61,708 nt of DNA from a virus. Below the pieces are notes generated by a model. It did not search any database, was not told where the DNA came from, and saw nothing but the letters and a program-made list of their open reading frames with translations. Location: the IMG/VR virus record IMGVR_UViG_3300047457_001340, positions 1 to 61,708 of that record; one strand, given 5' to 3'. Numbering within the stretch: the stretch's first letter is position 1; each line of letters opens with the position of its first letter. The position numbers and the translations under genes are program-made. Positions 39,049 to 48,600 of the stretch are shown here, piece after piece.

Positions 39049-39384
39049 ATGGGAATAGCCTACTTAATTAGTCTAATGTGTACCGACCCATATAGACCTG
39101 CCAACTATGTGGAGGCATGTAATTATGGGGCTAAAGCCTTTTTTGTGCAGTCTGGAATTGAACGCAATGTCAATAACTTAGAAAGCTTTCTTACCAAAGA
39201 GACTAGGAAAATGGTTATTGCCCAAACTGGCGAAAAGCCCCTCTACTTCGCACTAAGCGCACTAACCGTCGTAAGACAAAGAGGTTTTTCATTCAACTTA
39301 GGCCGAATAGATGTCCTTCGCTCTAATGCCAACATGTCTGTGGGCATGGACGGAGCCTCGCTTGGAATGAGTTGGGGGTTTTAA
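39049..39384 (+). CDS. Hypothetical protein, possible envelope protein
   Basis: 111 residues. An N-terminal hydrophobic stretch (IAYLISLMC) could be a short signal or anchor; the end (NANMSVGMDGASLGMSWGF) has the Gly/aromatic pattern of an outer-membrane strand closing with Phe. Leaderless-type start. The next gene begins in its stop codon (TAATG). Family unknown. Confidence 0.5.
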   Translation: MGIAYLISLMCTDPYRPANYVEACNYGAKAFFVQSGIERNVNNLESFLTKETRKMVIAQTGEKPLYFALSALTVVRQRGFSFNLGRIDVLRSNANMSVGMDGASLGMSWGF

Positions 39385-39887
39385 TGATAAAAGAGTTTTC
39401 ATCAATATTGGTTTTTATGGTTTTCCTTACCGCCTACAGCCACAAGGATACCGCCTCCTACACCTTAGATAAGGCAATCACTGAATATGAGGCTAACCTT
39501 ATAAATAAGGGGATAGGTGTTCTTGAGGGTTATCAAGAAGGTGGGTTTATGCACTCCCAAAACCCGGATATCAGAATCACCCTAAAATTTGGGGAATTGG
39601 ATGGCGACACCGTTGGTCTTGCTGAGGTGGGTGGTGATGAATGTAACATCACGATTGAGAACGAAATCAACCCATCTAATTACACACATTCGGACCCAAA
39701 GATTCGGCGTGAGGTGATGAAGCAGTTTAAGGTCACCCTTATTCATGAGATCGGGCACTGCTTTGGTCTTGAGCACGATGAGGGTCTCAATGAAATCATG
39801 TCTCCGTACTACAATAGTGAGGCCGCGACACAAGAGGCCTTTGATAGGTTTAATGAGGCCCTTCGCCGGGCAAGAAAGGGTTTATGA
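39384..39887 (+). CDS. Secreted metzincin zinc protease
   Basis: 167 residues. A signal peptide (FSSILVFMVFLTAYS) precedes a small matrixin/astacin-like domain: zinc motif HEIGHCFGLEHD (HExxHxxGxxHD) and a Met-turn in EIMSPYY. The upstream half has DIRITLKFGEL and NITIENEIN strands of the metzincin upper lobe. It should cut proteins in the periplasm or outside the cell. ATG overlaps the preceding stop; an in-frame TTG upstream is less likely. Confidence 0.85.
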   Translation: MIKEFSSILVFMVFLTAYSHKDTASYTLDKAITEYEANLINKGIGVLEGYQEGGFMHSQNPDIRITLKFGELDGDTVGLAEVGGDECNITIENEINPSNYTHSDPKIRREVMKQFKVTLIHEIGHCFGLEHDEGLNEIMSPYYNSEAATQEAFDRFNEALRRARKGL

Positions 39888-40243
39888 TTACAATTCACGG
39901 AGTAACCTTATTTAGCGATGTGGATGAAACCCTGATTTTATTTGGAAAAGAAGATCATCCCGAGGCCATCGAGCTTGAAAACAACGGCTTTAAGATGAGG
40001 GTGGTTCCACACAAAAAGCACATCGACATGATTAAAAGGTGCAAGTTTAGGGGTCATCGGATTGTTGTGTGGAGTGCTGGCGGAAGTGAATGGGCTGAGC
40101 ATGTGGTGAAAAGCCTTGGACTTGAAGACTATGTCGATTTGGTGATTTCAAAGCCTGACTTTTACATCGACGACCTGAAATCAGACAAGTTTATGCCGGA
40201 GTCCAACCGAGTCTATTTTAACGATTACGAAGACAAAGAATGA
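39884..40243 (+). CDS. HAD-fold phosphatase-like protein
   Basis: 119 residues with the HAD core: motif I LFSDVDETLIL (DxDxT), motif II VVWSAGG, and acidic motif IV FYIDDLKSD. No clear motif III Lys and no cap domain, so the enzyme is minimal; nucleotide or polynucleotide phosphatase activity is possible. ATGA overlaps with both neighbours show strict co-translation in the cassette. Confidence 0.75.
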   Translation: MITIHGVTLFSDVDETLILFGKEDHPEAIELENNGFKMRVVPHKKHIDMIKRCKFRGHRIVVWSAGGSEWAEHVVKSLGLEDYVDLVISKPDFYIDDLKSDKFMPESNRVYFNDYEDKE

Positions 40244-40434
40244 TACTGTGTAAACGCTGCGGCAAAGAAATCAATGCAGACTGCCTCGACTGCATAGCGG
40301 AAGACATTAAGGCTGCTAAAGTAGCTACAGATTCTCAGCTAGAAGAAGCCAAGCAGCTCGCTCAAAAGATTCAAATTGATGCTATTGAGGCTATTATTGC
40401 CTACCTTCGGAATAGAGATGGAGATAGGGAGTAG
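40240..40434 (+). CDS. Zinc-finger coiled miniprotein
   Basis: 64 residues: ILCKRCGKEINADCLDC (two CxxC pairs) followed by a continuous helix (SQLEEAKQLAQKIQIDAIEAI). Start ATGA-overlaps the HAD gene. Its last 40 nt are antisense to a minus-strand miniprotein gene. Confidence 0.6.
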   Translation: MILCKRCGKEINADCLDCIAEDIKAAKVATDSQLEEAKQLAQKIQIDAIEAIIAYLRNRDGDRE

Positions 40435-40567
40435 GAATAAGGTCTCTGTAGACCTTGACAACCTTTTTTAGATTAAAGGTTCTGAGTGTTGGGTCTTTTC
40501 CAGTGAAGGCTTCATAAATCGTCATTGTTGTGACAACAACAATCAGGGCGCTCAAGATCTTATACAT
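40394..40567 (-). CDS. 57-residue membrane-anchored miniprotein
   Basis: MYKILSALIVVVTTMTIYEAF is an N-terminal anchor or signal, followed by about 35 polar residues (DPTLRTFNLKKVVKVYRDL). The ATG overlaps the preceding stop as TGATG with GGAGG upstream, so it is coupled to that gene. The last 40 nt are antisense to the plus-strand zinc-finger gene, a tail-to-tail overlap. Confidence 0.55.
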   Translation of the reverse strand: MYKILSALIVVVTTMTIYEAFTGKDPTLRTFNLKKVVKVYRDLIPTPYLHLYSEGRQ

Positions 40568-40686
40568 CACTCACCCTCCACAATAAGCTCAACTGGTTCT
40601 TCTTCCCCAATTTCACCATTGAAGAATCTGTCAAGCCACTTGGGGTCAATGGGTTTGTCAAATATCTTATAGTGTTCTTCACTCAT
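40567..40686 (-). CDS. 39-residue acidic miniprotein
   Basis: MSEEHYKIFDKPIDPKWLDR then FFNGEIGEEEPVELIVEGE. A clean frame between two coding genes, coupled by TGATG to the next. Preceded by GGGAGT. Too short to classify; acidic and possibly a protein mimic or regulator. Confidence 0.5.
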   Translation of the reverse strand: MSEEHYKIFDKPIDPKWLDRFFNGEIGEEEPVELIVEGE

Positions 40687-40721
40687 ACTCCCAGACTACA
40701 GCCTTGGAGCAAAAAAGTCAA

Positions 40722-42092
40722 CTACAATTTATCTTTGTGAATGGATTCTTTCGAGTAGAGGCGCATTCCAATAGTGGGGTGGTAAGCCCATGTATAGACT
40801 ACTCTATGGTCTTCTGGGACATGGACATCCTCTTCATTTCCATGTCTAATAGCCTTAAAGATCACATAGTCTTGGCCATTGTGGTTTTGAACCTTCATGT
40901 GGACCGTGTTTTTGTTCTGAAACAGGGCTGCCAAATGCCTTGCCCTCGGGAAGTGGGTCTTGCCCGTCTTCCCCTCTTTGGTGGGGATGAGGTGCTTGTT
41001 GGGGTGCTGCTCAATGGCATTAAAGAAGGAATTCACAAGCTGCTGGTGTTCTGGCTTCTGAATGCTGGTGAAGAACTCCTTGCCTTGGGCAATGGCTTTA
41101 TCGTGTTCCTTGGATACCGCCTCATTGTTGCGCCATGCCAATTCTCCCAAATGCCTTGTGGCCACATAGTCGCCCAAGCTGTCTTTGATGTGGGTCGGGG
41201 GACGATTGGCCTTTACGAGCGGCTCAGGAAGCTCCAAAATGGCTTTTCTTAGGCCTGTCTGGTAATGGTATTCGGAGTGGTCCTTCCCTTTGTAGGTCAG
41301 GTTTGACCCATTGAAACCCCAGCCGGGGGTGATTTCATGGAGGATGTGGCGTTCGTTGGGATGTGTCGAATCGATCGTAGGGAGCCAGTCTTTGGCCTTG
41401 CGCCCGATGTTAGAGCCGTTATTCATGAGGTCTGACATCTTGTAAACTTTGGGTGTGATTCCATCGGCTAGAAACCAAAACTTTAAACAGTGCTTGCAGG
41501 TTGCTTCGTCCGATGGGCCTGATTTATAGACGTAGATTTCATCGGGCTGCCTATTGGGGTTAGCCGTAATGATGGCGTCCATCGAGCCCCAGTTGGAAGC
41601 GCGATTCAGCTCTGTGGTGACAATCGTGCGCCAACGATGCTCCCAGTTGTCCACCTTACCTCTGAGGGTAGCGGCTAAGTTCTTGGAATACTTGTTCTTG
41701 TCTTTGAGAACCTCGTAAATCTGCTGGCCTTCTCGTCTGTCAAAGATCGGCATGAGGTGGCTTTCGATCGTGGCCATCATGTCTGTTTTGAGGCTTTCGC
41801 CCGCTTTCTCAGAATAAGCCTGAAACATTCGCTCCAAAAACTTAATAGCACCATCACGGATAGCCTTGGGGGCAGGCCCCGCCGTGGTTCCCACCAATGC
41901 TTTGGCATGGGTTCTAATATAGGCCTCGCTCACCGCAGTCTTGGTGGGGCGTGAAATCATCCCGTTTCTAGCCAAGTCCTGAAGCTCTGCCCTAGAAAGG
42001 GCGTGTGGCCCGATCGACATATATCTCAGGTAGGCAATGAAGCGTTTGATGGCCGCCTCAATAGTATTTCGAGCTTTATTGGACAGTGCCAT
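40722..42092 (-). CDS. Head morphogenesis protein (Mu gpF/SPP1 gp7-like)
   Basis: 456 residues. The family signature is clear in the middle: IVTTELNRASNWGSMDAI, YKSGPSDEATCKHCLKFW (CxxC) and STHPNERHILHEITPGW. Such minor head proteins sit near the portal and help prohead assembly or DNA entry. The C-terminal 150 residues are an extra beta-rich region (HMKVQNHNGQDYVIFK, DHRVVYTWAYHPTIG) not typical of the short family members. TAATG overlap with the portal gene. Confidence 0.85.
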   Translation of the reverse strand: MALSNKARNTIEAAIKRFIAYLRYMSIGPHALSRAELQDLARNGMISRPTKTAVSEAYIRTHAKALVGTTAGPAPKAIRDGAIKFLERMFQAYSEKAGESLKTDMMATIESHLMPIFDRREGQQIYEVLKDKNKYSKNLAATLRGKVDNWEHRWRTIVTTELNRASNWGSMDAIITANPNRQPDEIYVYKSGPSDEATCKHCLKFWFLADGITPKVYKMSDLMNNGSNIGRKAKDWLPTIDSTHPNERHILHEITPGWGFNGSNLTYKGKDHSEYHYQTGLRKAILELPEPLVKANRPPTHIKDSLGDYVATRHLGELAWRNNEAVSKEHDKAIAQGKEFFTSIQKPEHQQLVNSFFNAIEQHPNKHLIPTKEGKTGKTHFPRARHLAALFQNKNTVHMKVQNHNGQDYVIFKAIRHGNEEDVHVPEDHRVVYTWAYHPTIGMRLYSKESIHKDKL

Positions 42093-44083
42093 TACTCGTC
42101 CTTATTGTCTTTGTCTTCCATGTCATCTTTGATGGCTTGGAAAACGTCTTTCAGAAGGAATTTCGATGCCCTATCAAACTCTTTCATCAGATGATCGCGC
42201 ATTTCCTCGACATGATCATCCTGAATGCGCCTCACTGAACCTTCGGCCTTCTGGAGGTCAAGGTTGTGCTGCATAGCTTTAAAGAGCTGTGGGTTCATGG
42301 CAATATACTGCTCGATAGCCTGAGCTTGAGCTTGAGCCTGCTGTTGCATCATCTCCTGCTGGGCTTGGGCATCTTGCTCAGACTGCTCGCCACCTTGCTG
42401 GTCTTGCTGCTGGTCCTCTTCCCCGCCTTCCTGAGGAGGAGCCTCTTCTTGGCCCTGCTGGGCCATAGCCTGCTGCTGCATCATCTGCATCTGAATCTGC
42501 TGCCACTGGAACCACAGCGGATCTGGGACATATTGGAGGTCTGGGCGTTCGCTTGCGCCTTGAATCCCCATAAATAGCTCCATAAACATCCCCTTAGGCA
42601 TGTTTGTCTGGAGGGTCTGAAGGAGAAGTGGGTTCATGATAAGCTCGCCGCCCACTTCAATAGGCTTCTTATCTACTTGTTTTCTGGCCTCATTGATTGT
42701 GGTATGAAGATTGGTCTCGGCCTGAAGGCGTGCGATTTCTTCCTGCTCAGTCTCTGCGTCCATGCCCACAAACTGGAAGTGATACTTTTCAGCAATCTTG
42801 TGTCCAAAGGCATTGGGAAGAATGTCTTCGTTAAGGATAGACTCAATTCGGTTGAGGATGGGCCTTAAACCACGGTCGCGACTTGCGGTGATTTTCCAGC
42901 TATTGCTACTTTCGGAGAGAGCCCTCTGGCCGGGTTCCTTGGAGAGGTGGCCAAAGCCGATCTCTTCTGCGTCAATGCCGAAGGCTGCGCAAATGGTGAG
43001 CAGGATGTGCTGCTGATAGGCTGCAAACTCCATGTCGCGATTGGACATGGTGAGGGGCTGCCACTGGACGCCTTGAATGCCGGAAAGGACTGGGGTGCGC
43101 CATGCATTTTGCGGTCCAGTGGTTTGCTGGGTCCACTGAGCCTGAAGCGCTTTTAGAGTGTTCGGTGGAACATCTCCCTGAATCACCAACACCCCACGGC
43201 TGGCTACACCGTGCGTAAAGAACTGTTTCTGATGGTTTTCTATCTGAAGATGCGTCGTGATGGCCGAGATCGCTCGTTCAAGCGGTCCATAACAATACCC
43301 ATTGAGATCAATGTCAGACTCAAGGTTGTAGCGGCCAAAGATAAGCTCATCGTGAGCGAAGCCTTCCACAACTTTCCCGCCAATGACTTGGACATACTCG
43401 TATTCTCCGTCTTGAATGGATTTAGCAGAAACTTTCTTTTCATCAATCGCATTGCGCCAAATGTCACGGTAATCTTGAATCATTTTGGCATCGACTTTCT
43501 TGTTGGCGTAATAAATGGTCTCAGCTGCCAAGGGAAGAAATGCGTAGAGGTCCTGCCCGACGCTTCTTACCTTTTCAATGGCACAATGACCATACACCAG
43601 CATATCGCGAGTGACGACGTAGCAGAACTGGTCAAACGCCATCTTGTCGTCGTGGGTGCGATTTCCAGTCTTGCCACAATTGAGGATGTACTCCTCGATC
43701 TTTCTCACCTCATCGGCATCGGCTTCGGTCTCATTGTTCTTTGGAGCAATTTTAAAGCCTAGATCAAAACGATTGACAGGCTTCTTGGCGCAGGATGCCA
43801 CTTGATTAGCCCTAACGTCGATGATGGCAGCAACAAAGGGGTCGCGGCGGGAGACTTGCTTGAGAATGGTGGGTGAAAGGTAGGTGCTCTTGGGCTTAAA
43901 GAGGCCACCACCAGCAAAGACCTGTTCGCTAAAGGGGTCAAACAGGAGGCCTTTTCTCGTGATAGAGCCATCTTCTTTGACAGCTTTAGAGAGGTCTTCT
44001 TCGGACTTGCTTAAGTCCTCAATTCTCTTGTCGAGGGAAGCATTAATGTAGTCATAAAACTTGGTAAAGATATTGTCAGCCAT
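42092..44083 (-). CDS. Portal protein
   Basis: 663 residues. LSPTILKQVSRRDPFVAAIIDVRANQ is the usual portal N-terminal clip region; QFCYVVTRDMLVYGHCAIEK and LNGYCYGPLERAISAI (long helix) and FAAYQQHILLTICAAFGID follow the phage portal pattern. Residues about 525-590 are a Gln/Glu low-complexity tract (QQQDQQGGEQSEQ), and the last 70 are a charged coiled coil. It forms the dodecameric DNA channel and docks TerL. ATG overlaps the HNH stop. Confidence 0.88.
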   Translation of the reverse strand: MADNIFTKFYDYINASLDKRIEDLSKSEEDLSKAVKEDGSITRKGLLFDPFSEQVFAGGGLFKPKSTYLSPTILKQVSRRDPFVAAIIDVRANQVASCAKKPVNRFDLGFKIAPKNNETEADADEVRKIEEYILNCGKTGNRTHDDKMAFDQFCYVVTRDMLVYGHCAIEKVRSVGQDLYAFLPLAAETIYYANKKVDAKMIQDYRDIWRNAIDEKKVSAKSIQDGEYEYVQVIGGKVVEGFAHDELIFGRYNLESDIDLNGYCYGPLERAISAITTHLQIENHQKQFFTHGVASRGVLVIQGDVPPNTLKALQAQWTQQTTGPQNAWRTPVLSGIQGVQWQPLTMSNRDMEFAAYQQHILLTICAAFGIDAEEIGFGHLSKEPGQRALSESSNSWKITASRDRGLRPILNRIESILNEDILPNAFGHKIAEKYHFQFVGMDAETEQEEIARLQAETNLHTTINEARKQVDKKPIEVGGELIMNPLLLQTLQTNMPKGMFMELFMGIQGASERPDLQYVPDPLWFQWQQIQMQMMQQQAMAQQGQEEAPPQEGGEEDQQQDQQGGEQSEQDAQAQQEMMQQQAQAQAQAIEQYIAMNPQLFKAMQHNLDLQKAEGSVRRIQDDHVEEMRDHLMKEFDRASKFLLKDVFQAIKDDMEDKDNKDE

Positions 44084-44612
44084 TTTTCTTTGCCTTCTTA
44101 TATTGAGCCCTTAGCTCTAAAACCTTTTCCACAATCTCCTGTGGGTAAACTTGAAGCTTCTTCTTGGTGAACTTCTTAAGACCTTCTCGGATGAAGTTTT
44201 CGTCATCACTGTTTTGAATCTGCTCCAAAAGCTCGCTATCTTTAATGAGCTGCCTAGCTTGGCGCTCAGAATTAGTCTTGGCCTGATGACAATGCTGGCA
44301 GATAGGTTGTAAGTTGCTTGCGTCACAAAACAGTCTGTCCACAAATTGATTCCAGTCCTTGAATCCGTGAACTGGGTGAATCACGGGTTCAATGTGGTCA
44401 ACTGCTATTTTGGTGGAGCCAACGTATTCTTTACACATATTGCACTGATACTGGACACTATCCTTTTTAGCCCGGCTCCCATCTTTATTGTATTTGGGAA
44501 CCTCTCTTCTGACCTTTTGAAGAACCTCTCTCACAACCGGGCTCCTAGAAAAGGTCCTTCTAATTGCCCCCCTAATTGCGGCATTCTGGTTGAATGGGGG
44601 CCTCTTTTTCAC
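44076..44612 (-). CDS. HNH endonuclease of the packaging region
   Basis: 178 residues with QCNMCKEYV (zinc CxxC), AVDHIEPV (catalytic HxE/H), DASNLQPICQHCHQAK (N and second CxxC). HNH nucleases next to terminase and portal genes take part in DNA packaging cleavage in many long-tailed phages, which is the likely role here, rather than a homing element. GTG start with GGAG 7 nt upstream. Confidence 0.85.
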   Translation of the reverse strand: MKKRPPFNQNAAIRGAIRRTFSRSPVVREVLQKVRREVPKYNKDGSRAKKDSVQYQCNMCKEYVGSTKIAVDHIEPVIHPVHGFKDWNQFVDRLFCDASNLQPICQHCHQAKTNSERQARQLIKDSELLEQIQNSDDENFIREGLKKFTKKKLQVYPQEIVEKVLELRAQYKKAKKNG

Positions 44613-44616
44613 ACAA

Positions 44617-45528
44617 TCACTCCGAAAGAATCAGCATACCGTTAACGGGCTGAATGCCCGGATTACTCACCTTCACCTCAAAAACCTTGCCCCGCTTCAG
44701 AAGAAGGCCGGGGTTTCTTGCCAAGTCACCTTCAACATGGGGCTCAACCTCAATTGAGGTGGTGCTCTCTCCATTGAGAGAAACCAGAACCTTGCGGTCA
44801 GTGGCCATCATCAGCCACTTGTAAGCGTAGGGATAAACAGAGATACCGGACGACGCTCCGGTGACCGATTCTGCAATCACATTAGGGTTCAACACTTCGA
44901 TGAAGTCTGCAGTGACACGGCTAATGACGAATGTTCCGCGATTGGAGAATGCGAATTCGGAGGCTGTGATATCAATCACATCGCCCTTTTGAACGGGGCC
45001 AGCAGAAGAAATCAGAACCTCTCCAGTGACAACCTCAGGGGCACCGAGCGGATTGATGAATTCCACATAACTTGCTCCACGGTTCAGAACAGTGAAGTCG
45101 CCTTGGTTGTAAATGTTAAATGCACCGCTCATGGTGACAATGTCGCCAGCCACAGTGGTGGAAAGGGTTGGGATAGCTCCGCCTGTTGCAGTGAGCTTCA
45201 TGATGTCGCCAGTGCGTGTGAGGGTCCATTCCGTTGTGTTATCTCCTGCATCGCGCTTGGTGGCTTGACCAAAAGACCCCTCGATCTTCATCTTTCCGCT
45301 ACTGGCTGAGATAGCAAACACAGTGAATGGGGTGTAAGAGATGGTTCTTGCTGTGCTTGCCACCACCATGCTTTCGCCGGGGCCGAGGTTAATCGGCATG
45401 TTTCGGAAGTTGTCGGTGGGCAGACCCAGCATTGAATATTTGATATCAGCAAGGCGGACCTGAGGCTGGTTAGAGGCCGGGCCATCGACATAAGAGAGGA
45501 GGTTTAGGGATAGGTTTAATAGTGACAT
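44617..45528 (-). CDS. Virion structural protein, beta-rich
   Basis: 303 residues of beta-strand pattern with repeated FxVLNRGxxYVEFINP and GTFVISRVTADFIEVLNP segments, the two internal copies about 60 residues apart. Ends HVEGDLARNPGLLLKRGKV, VNGMLILSE. Such repeats fit a capsid decoration or head-fibre protein. It has its own promoter motif and a normal leader. Confidence 0.6.
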   Translation of the reverse strand: MSLLNLSLNLLSYVDGPASNQPQVRLADIKYSMLGLPTDNFRNMPINLGPGESMVVASTARTISYTPFTVFAISASSGKMKIEGSFGQATKRDAGDNTTEWTLTRTGDIMKLTATGGAIPTLSTTVAGDIVTMSGAFNIYNQGDFTVLNRGASYVEFINPLGAPEVVTGEVLISSAGPVQKGDVIDITASEFAFSNRGTFVISRVTADFIEVLNPNVIAESVTGASSGISVYPYAYKWLMMATDRKVLVSLNGESTTSIEVEPHVEGDLARNPGLLLKRGKVFEVKVSNPGIQPVNGMLILSE

Positions 45529-45549
45529 AGGATTCCTTTGGCTATCACT

Positions 45550-45558
45550 ATTATACCG
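45550..45558 (-). promoter_or_regulatory. GCGGTATAAT motif with leader
   Basis: CTAAAGCGGTATAAT lies 21 nt before the ATG of the 303-residue virion gene; AAAGGAA in the leader is the ribosome-binding site. Confidence 0.55.
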
Positions 45559-45597
45559 CTTTAGGTTTAGATTTTAGGGGCTTATGTGTATGTGGCT

Positions 45598-45621
45598 GTT
45601 TTAAAAAGGTTTTTCTAAAAC
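45598..45621 (-). terminator. AT-rich hairpin after terL
   Basis: GTTTTA and TAAAAC arms, extended by AAA/TTT around a GGTT loop, form a weak AT-rich hairpin 20 nt past the terL stop. It lacks a GC-rich stem, so it may only slow polymerase. Confidence 0.35.
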
Positions 45622-45639
45622 AACAATGAAAACAGAAAC

Positions 45640-48600
45640 TTAAGTCCAGTAAAAGGTAGGGCCTGAACCACCGCCACCATTGCCGTCATCATCGTCATTG
45701 CTATCGCGATTATCGTTAAAATAGACACCTTGAGCGCGGGCAATTTCGGTCATAGCTGGGTTGGCGGAGTTGAGGGCTCCTTCTTGGGCGTTCTGCCAGA
45801 ACACTTTGGCATTGGCGCGGTGGAAATACCAGTACATAGCATAGCGAAGGGCGTCCATATAGTGGTCGGCTTCCTTCTTGACCTTATCATCAAGGACGTT
45901 GCCAGCGGCATCAATCTCTTTGGAGTAGATGGAAAACTCTTCGATTAGACCGGGGATGTCGGAATTGGAGGAGCGGATATCTGGGCAGATGAACAGGCGG
46001 GAGCGATTGTTGGTGCCCGGCACCTTGAGGAGGCCCTTAACTACGTTGATGCCAGCCTTCACGCTTCCCTTACCCTTGTCAATCTCAGCAACAGGGAGGT
46101 CTGCCTTTCTCAACAAGGATATGCCTGATGGGTTTTCCGAGTCGGGAAGATACATCTGGATATCGTATTTGGTCTGAATCATATCTTTGATGATCTCGAC
46201 CCACTCTGGGTCATCTTTTCTCACCATACCCAAAGCTTCGATAACATAAACATTTTCTTGATCGTCAATGGCGCAAACAACACATGTGGCTGGATGGGTG
46301 TATCCCCAGTCAACGCCTGCGATGATGGTAGTTCCGCGCTTTTTAAGTTCCTTTATGAAGGCGGTCCTATCTACCTCAAACCGTGGCTCTTCCTTGGTGA
46401 GGGTTTCCCAGAGCCTATTCCATGAGGGGATGTGAATAGAGTGGTTGAATTCTGGATACACCAAGCCCTCACTTGATGGCTGCAGGCTCAGGAGCTGCGA
46501 CAATACCCACTCATGTGAGTTTGACGCATTCACTTTGGAGATAACGTCATCAATTTCTCTTAAGATGGGTGACTCTGAGGTCTGATGGCGAGCCCTGCCT
46601 TGGCAGTATTGTAAAAGCGGGCATTTTAGGCAGCCGCTCATCGTTTCTGTGGTGCGCTCAAATCCGTCCTGTTCAGAGGGCTTGAGTTGAGAAAACTGCT
46701 CATCTGTGTAGGCCAGACCCTTGATGATATTGATGTTCATTGGGGCTGGGGTGGTGCCAGATCTTTCTGGTGGGCACTTTTTCATACAGTCAATCGTGGT
46801 CCAATTGACGATTTGAATCCCAGACTTGTGGGCGTTTTTGATCTCTTGCTCAGCCAAGGACGAGCCATTCTGGCGGGAGGTGATTTTAACAATCACCGCA
46901 GGCTTGCCGTTCAGCTTATGTGTTCCCGGCACCCCTGACAAGTCGCGATAGGCTTTGATCTGCTGAGGGTCCATCGAAGATGTCAGCTCGTCCACAGAGA
47001 CAAGGGGGTAGTGGGCTCCTTGCACAGCTTTAGGGGTCAGGGAGATAATTTCAAGTCCCACGTTCTCGTTTGAGACATTGAGCTGAATCACACTTTGGTT
47101 TTCCTTGGTGAGGGCTGATCTTAAGATGGGGTGCTTCAGTATGAAGGCTTGTAAATACTCTCGGGCGCGGAGGGCCTGAGGCTTGGTCATCGCGCTATGG
47201 AGAGCCGATCTTTGGTCATGGAGCATGGCCAATAAATCTATGACGCTAAGGGAGAGGGTATTGTGGCTGATAAAGCCGTTTGACCAGTAAGCATGGCTGT
47301 CGGTTACTTCTAAGTCGTAGAAGTAGGCCCTTTCATAGGTGATCGAAACAACCCTATCTACAGCATATCTTTCAAGGTTTTCAATCCAATCTGGGGTTTT
47401 TATTGAGAGCGCCTTTTTTACCCAATCAGGCTTATGGCAATTAGGGCCCTTCCAAGAAGTAGCTGAATATTTAAGGCCATTAATCGCGTTTCTTTGGTTG
47501 ATTATCTTTTCTCTTGAAATAGACTCATATTTATTAACATGAGACATTTTTACATAGGAAAGCCTGACGCCCTCTGATGGGCCAGCTTTTGGCGATCTAA
47601 GCCCACTAATTTGATCAATCCATGGCTTTAGGTCTTTTGATGGAATTGGATGAGCCTGAGTTGGCTTTTCTCTTACAATGTTCCTGATTTTAGTTCTTGG
47701 ACCTACACTGACAAAAGTTTCAAGCCCAATATCCAAAAGCCTTTGCATTCCCAGACCATTGACTATTAAACTATATGGTTGCTGGTATTTTTCTAAAAAC
47801 TCTTTGGTTACGGTTGTTTTTCTTATGTATGAATACACTCCAAGGGAGGCCAAAATGGACTGACAATCCTGTAAGAGCTTGGGATTGCTTTGATAAAAGA
47901 GCATGTGGCCATTTTGAAAACCACCATCAGTATCATAGAAACCAGCAATAAAACCGAGCATTCTTGACGGGTTCTCATATATAGCTTCTGGCGCACGCTT
48001 TTCTGTGGACTTACAACTTTTAAATCCCAACTTTCTTATTGCATCACATGCTTTTTTGTTGGTTATTCTGTAAGTACATTTTTTGTCAAAGCCTATTTTT
48101 GTGTCTACCGGCAGATATCTACAAGCCAAAAGTTCCCATCTTTTCAGAACTTCTGGGTCTATATTAGAAAACATTATTGTATTATGGTTATCCATCAAGG
48201 AGAGGCCGCCATCTCCGGTCATAAGGCCGCAAAAATAACCCAAATCGTAATCGTATTTATTTATCTCCAATTCACCTTGCGGTAGTGAAACAATGACGTT
48301 ATCACCATCAGATAGGTCTTTAATGTGTTTCCAGATGACCTCGCCGCCCTCTAATACCTGAACCCTGTGTTTTAGGCTTCCTGTTAGGCTTCTGCCAGAA
48401 GCAGTTTTGACGGTCACACCATCCAAATACCCCTCGTCAAACGTATTTATGACGGTTTGGTATTTATTTCCATCCCAGACCCTGTCTCCAACCTTGATGT
48501 CCTCAATTTTAGCTAACCCCCTATCAGTCATGATGAGAGTTCCTTTACGGCAGCATTTCCCGGAATCTCTACCACTGAGACTCATAACATGAAATGGTTT

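Noticed and set aside
44076-44612. HNH gene as a mobile homing element
   Set aside because: It is same-strand, overlaps the portal start and is placed between terminase and portal genes, which is the standard packaging arrangement.
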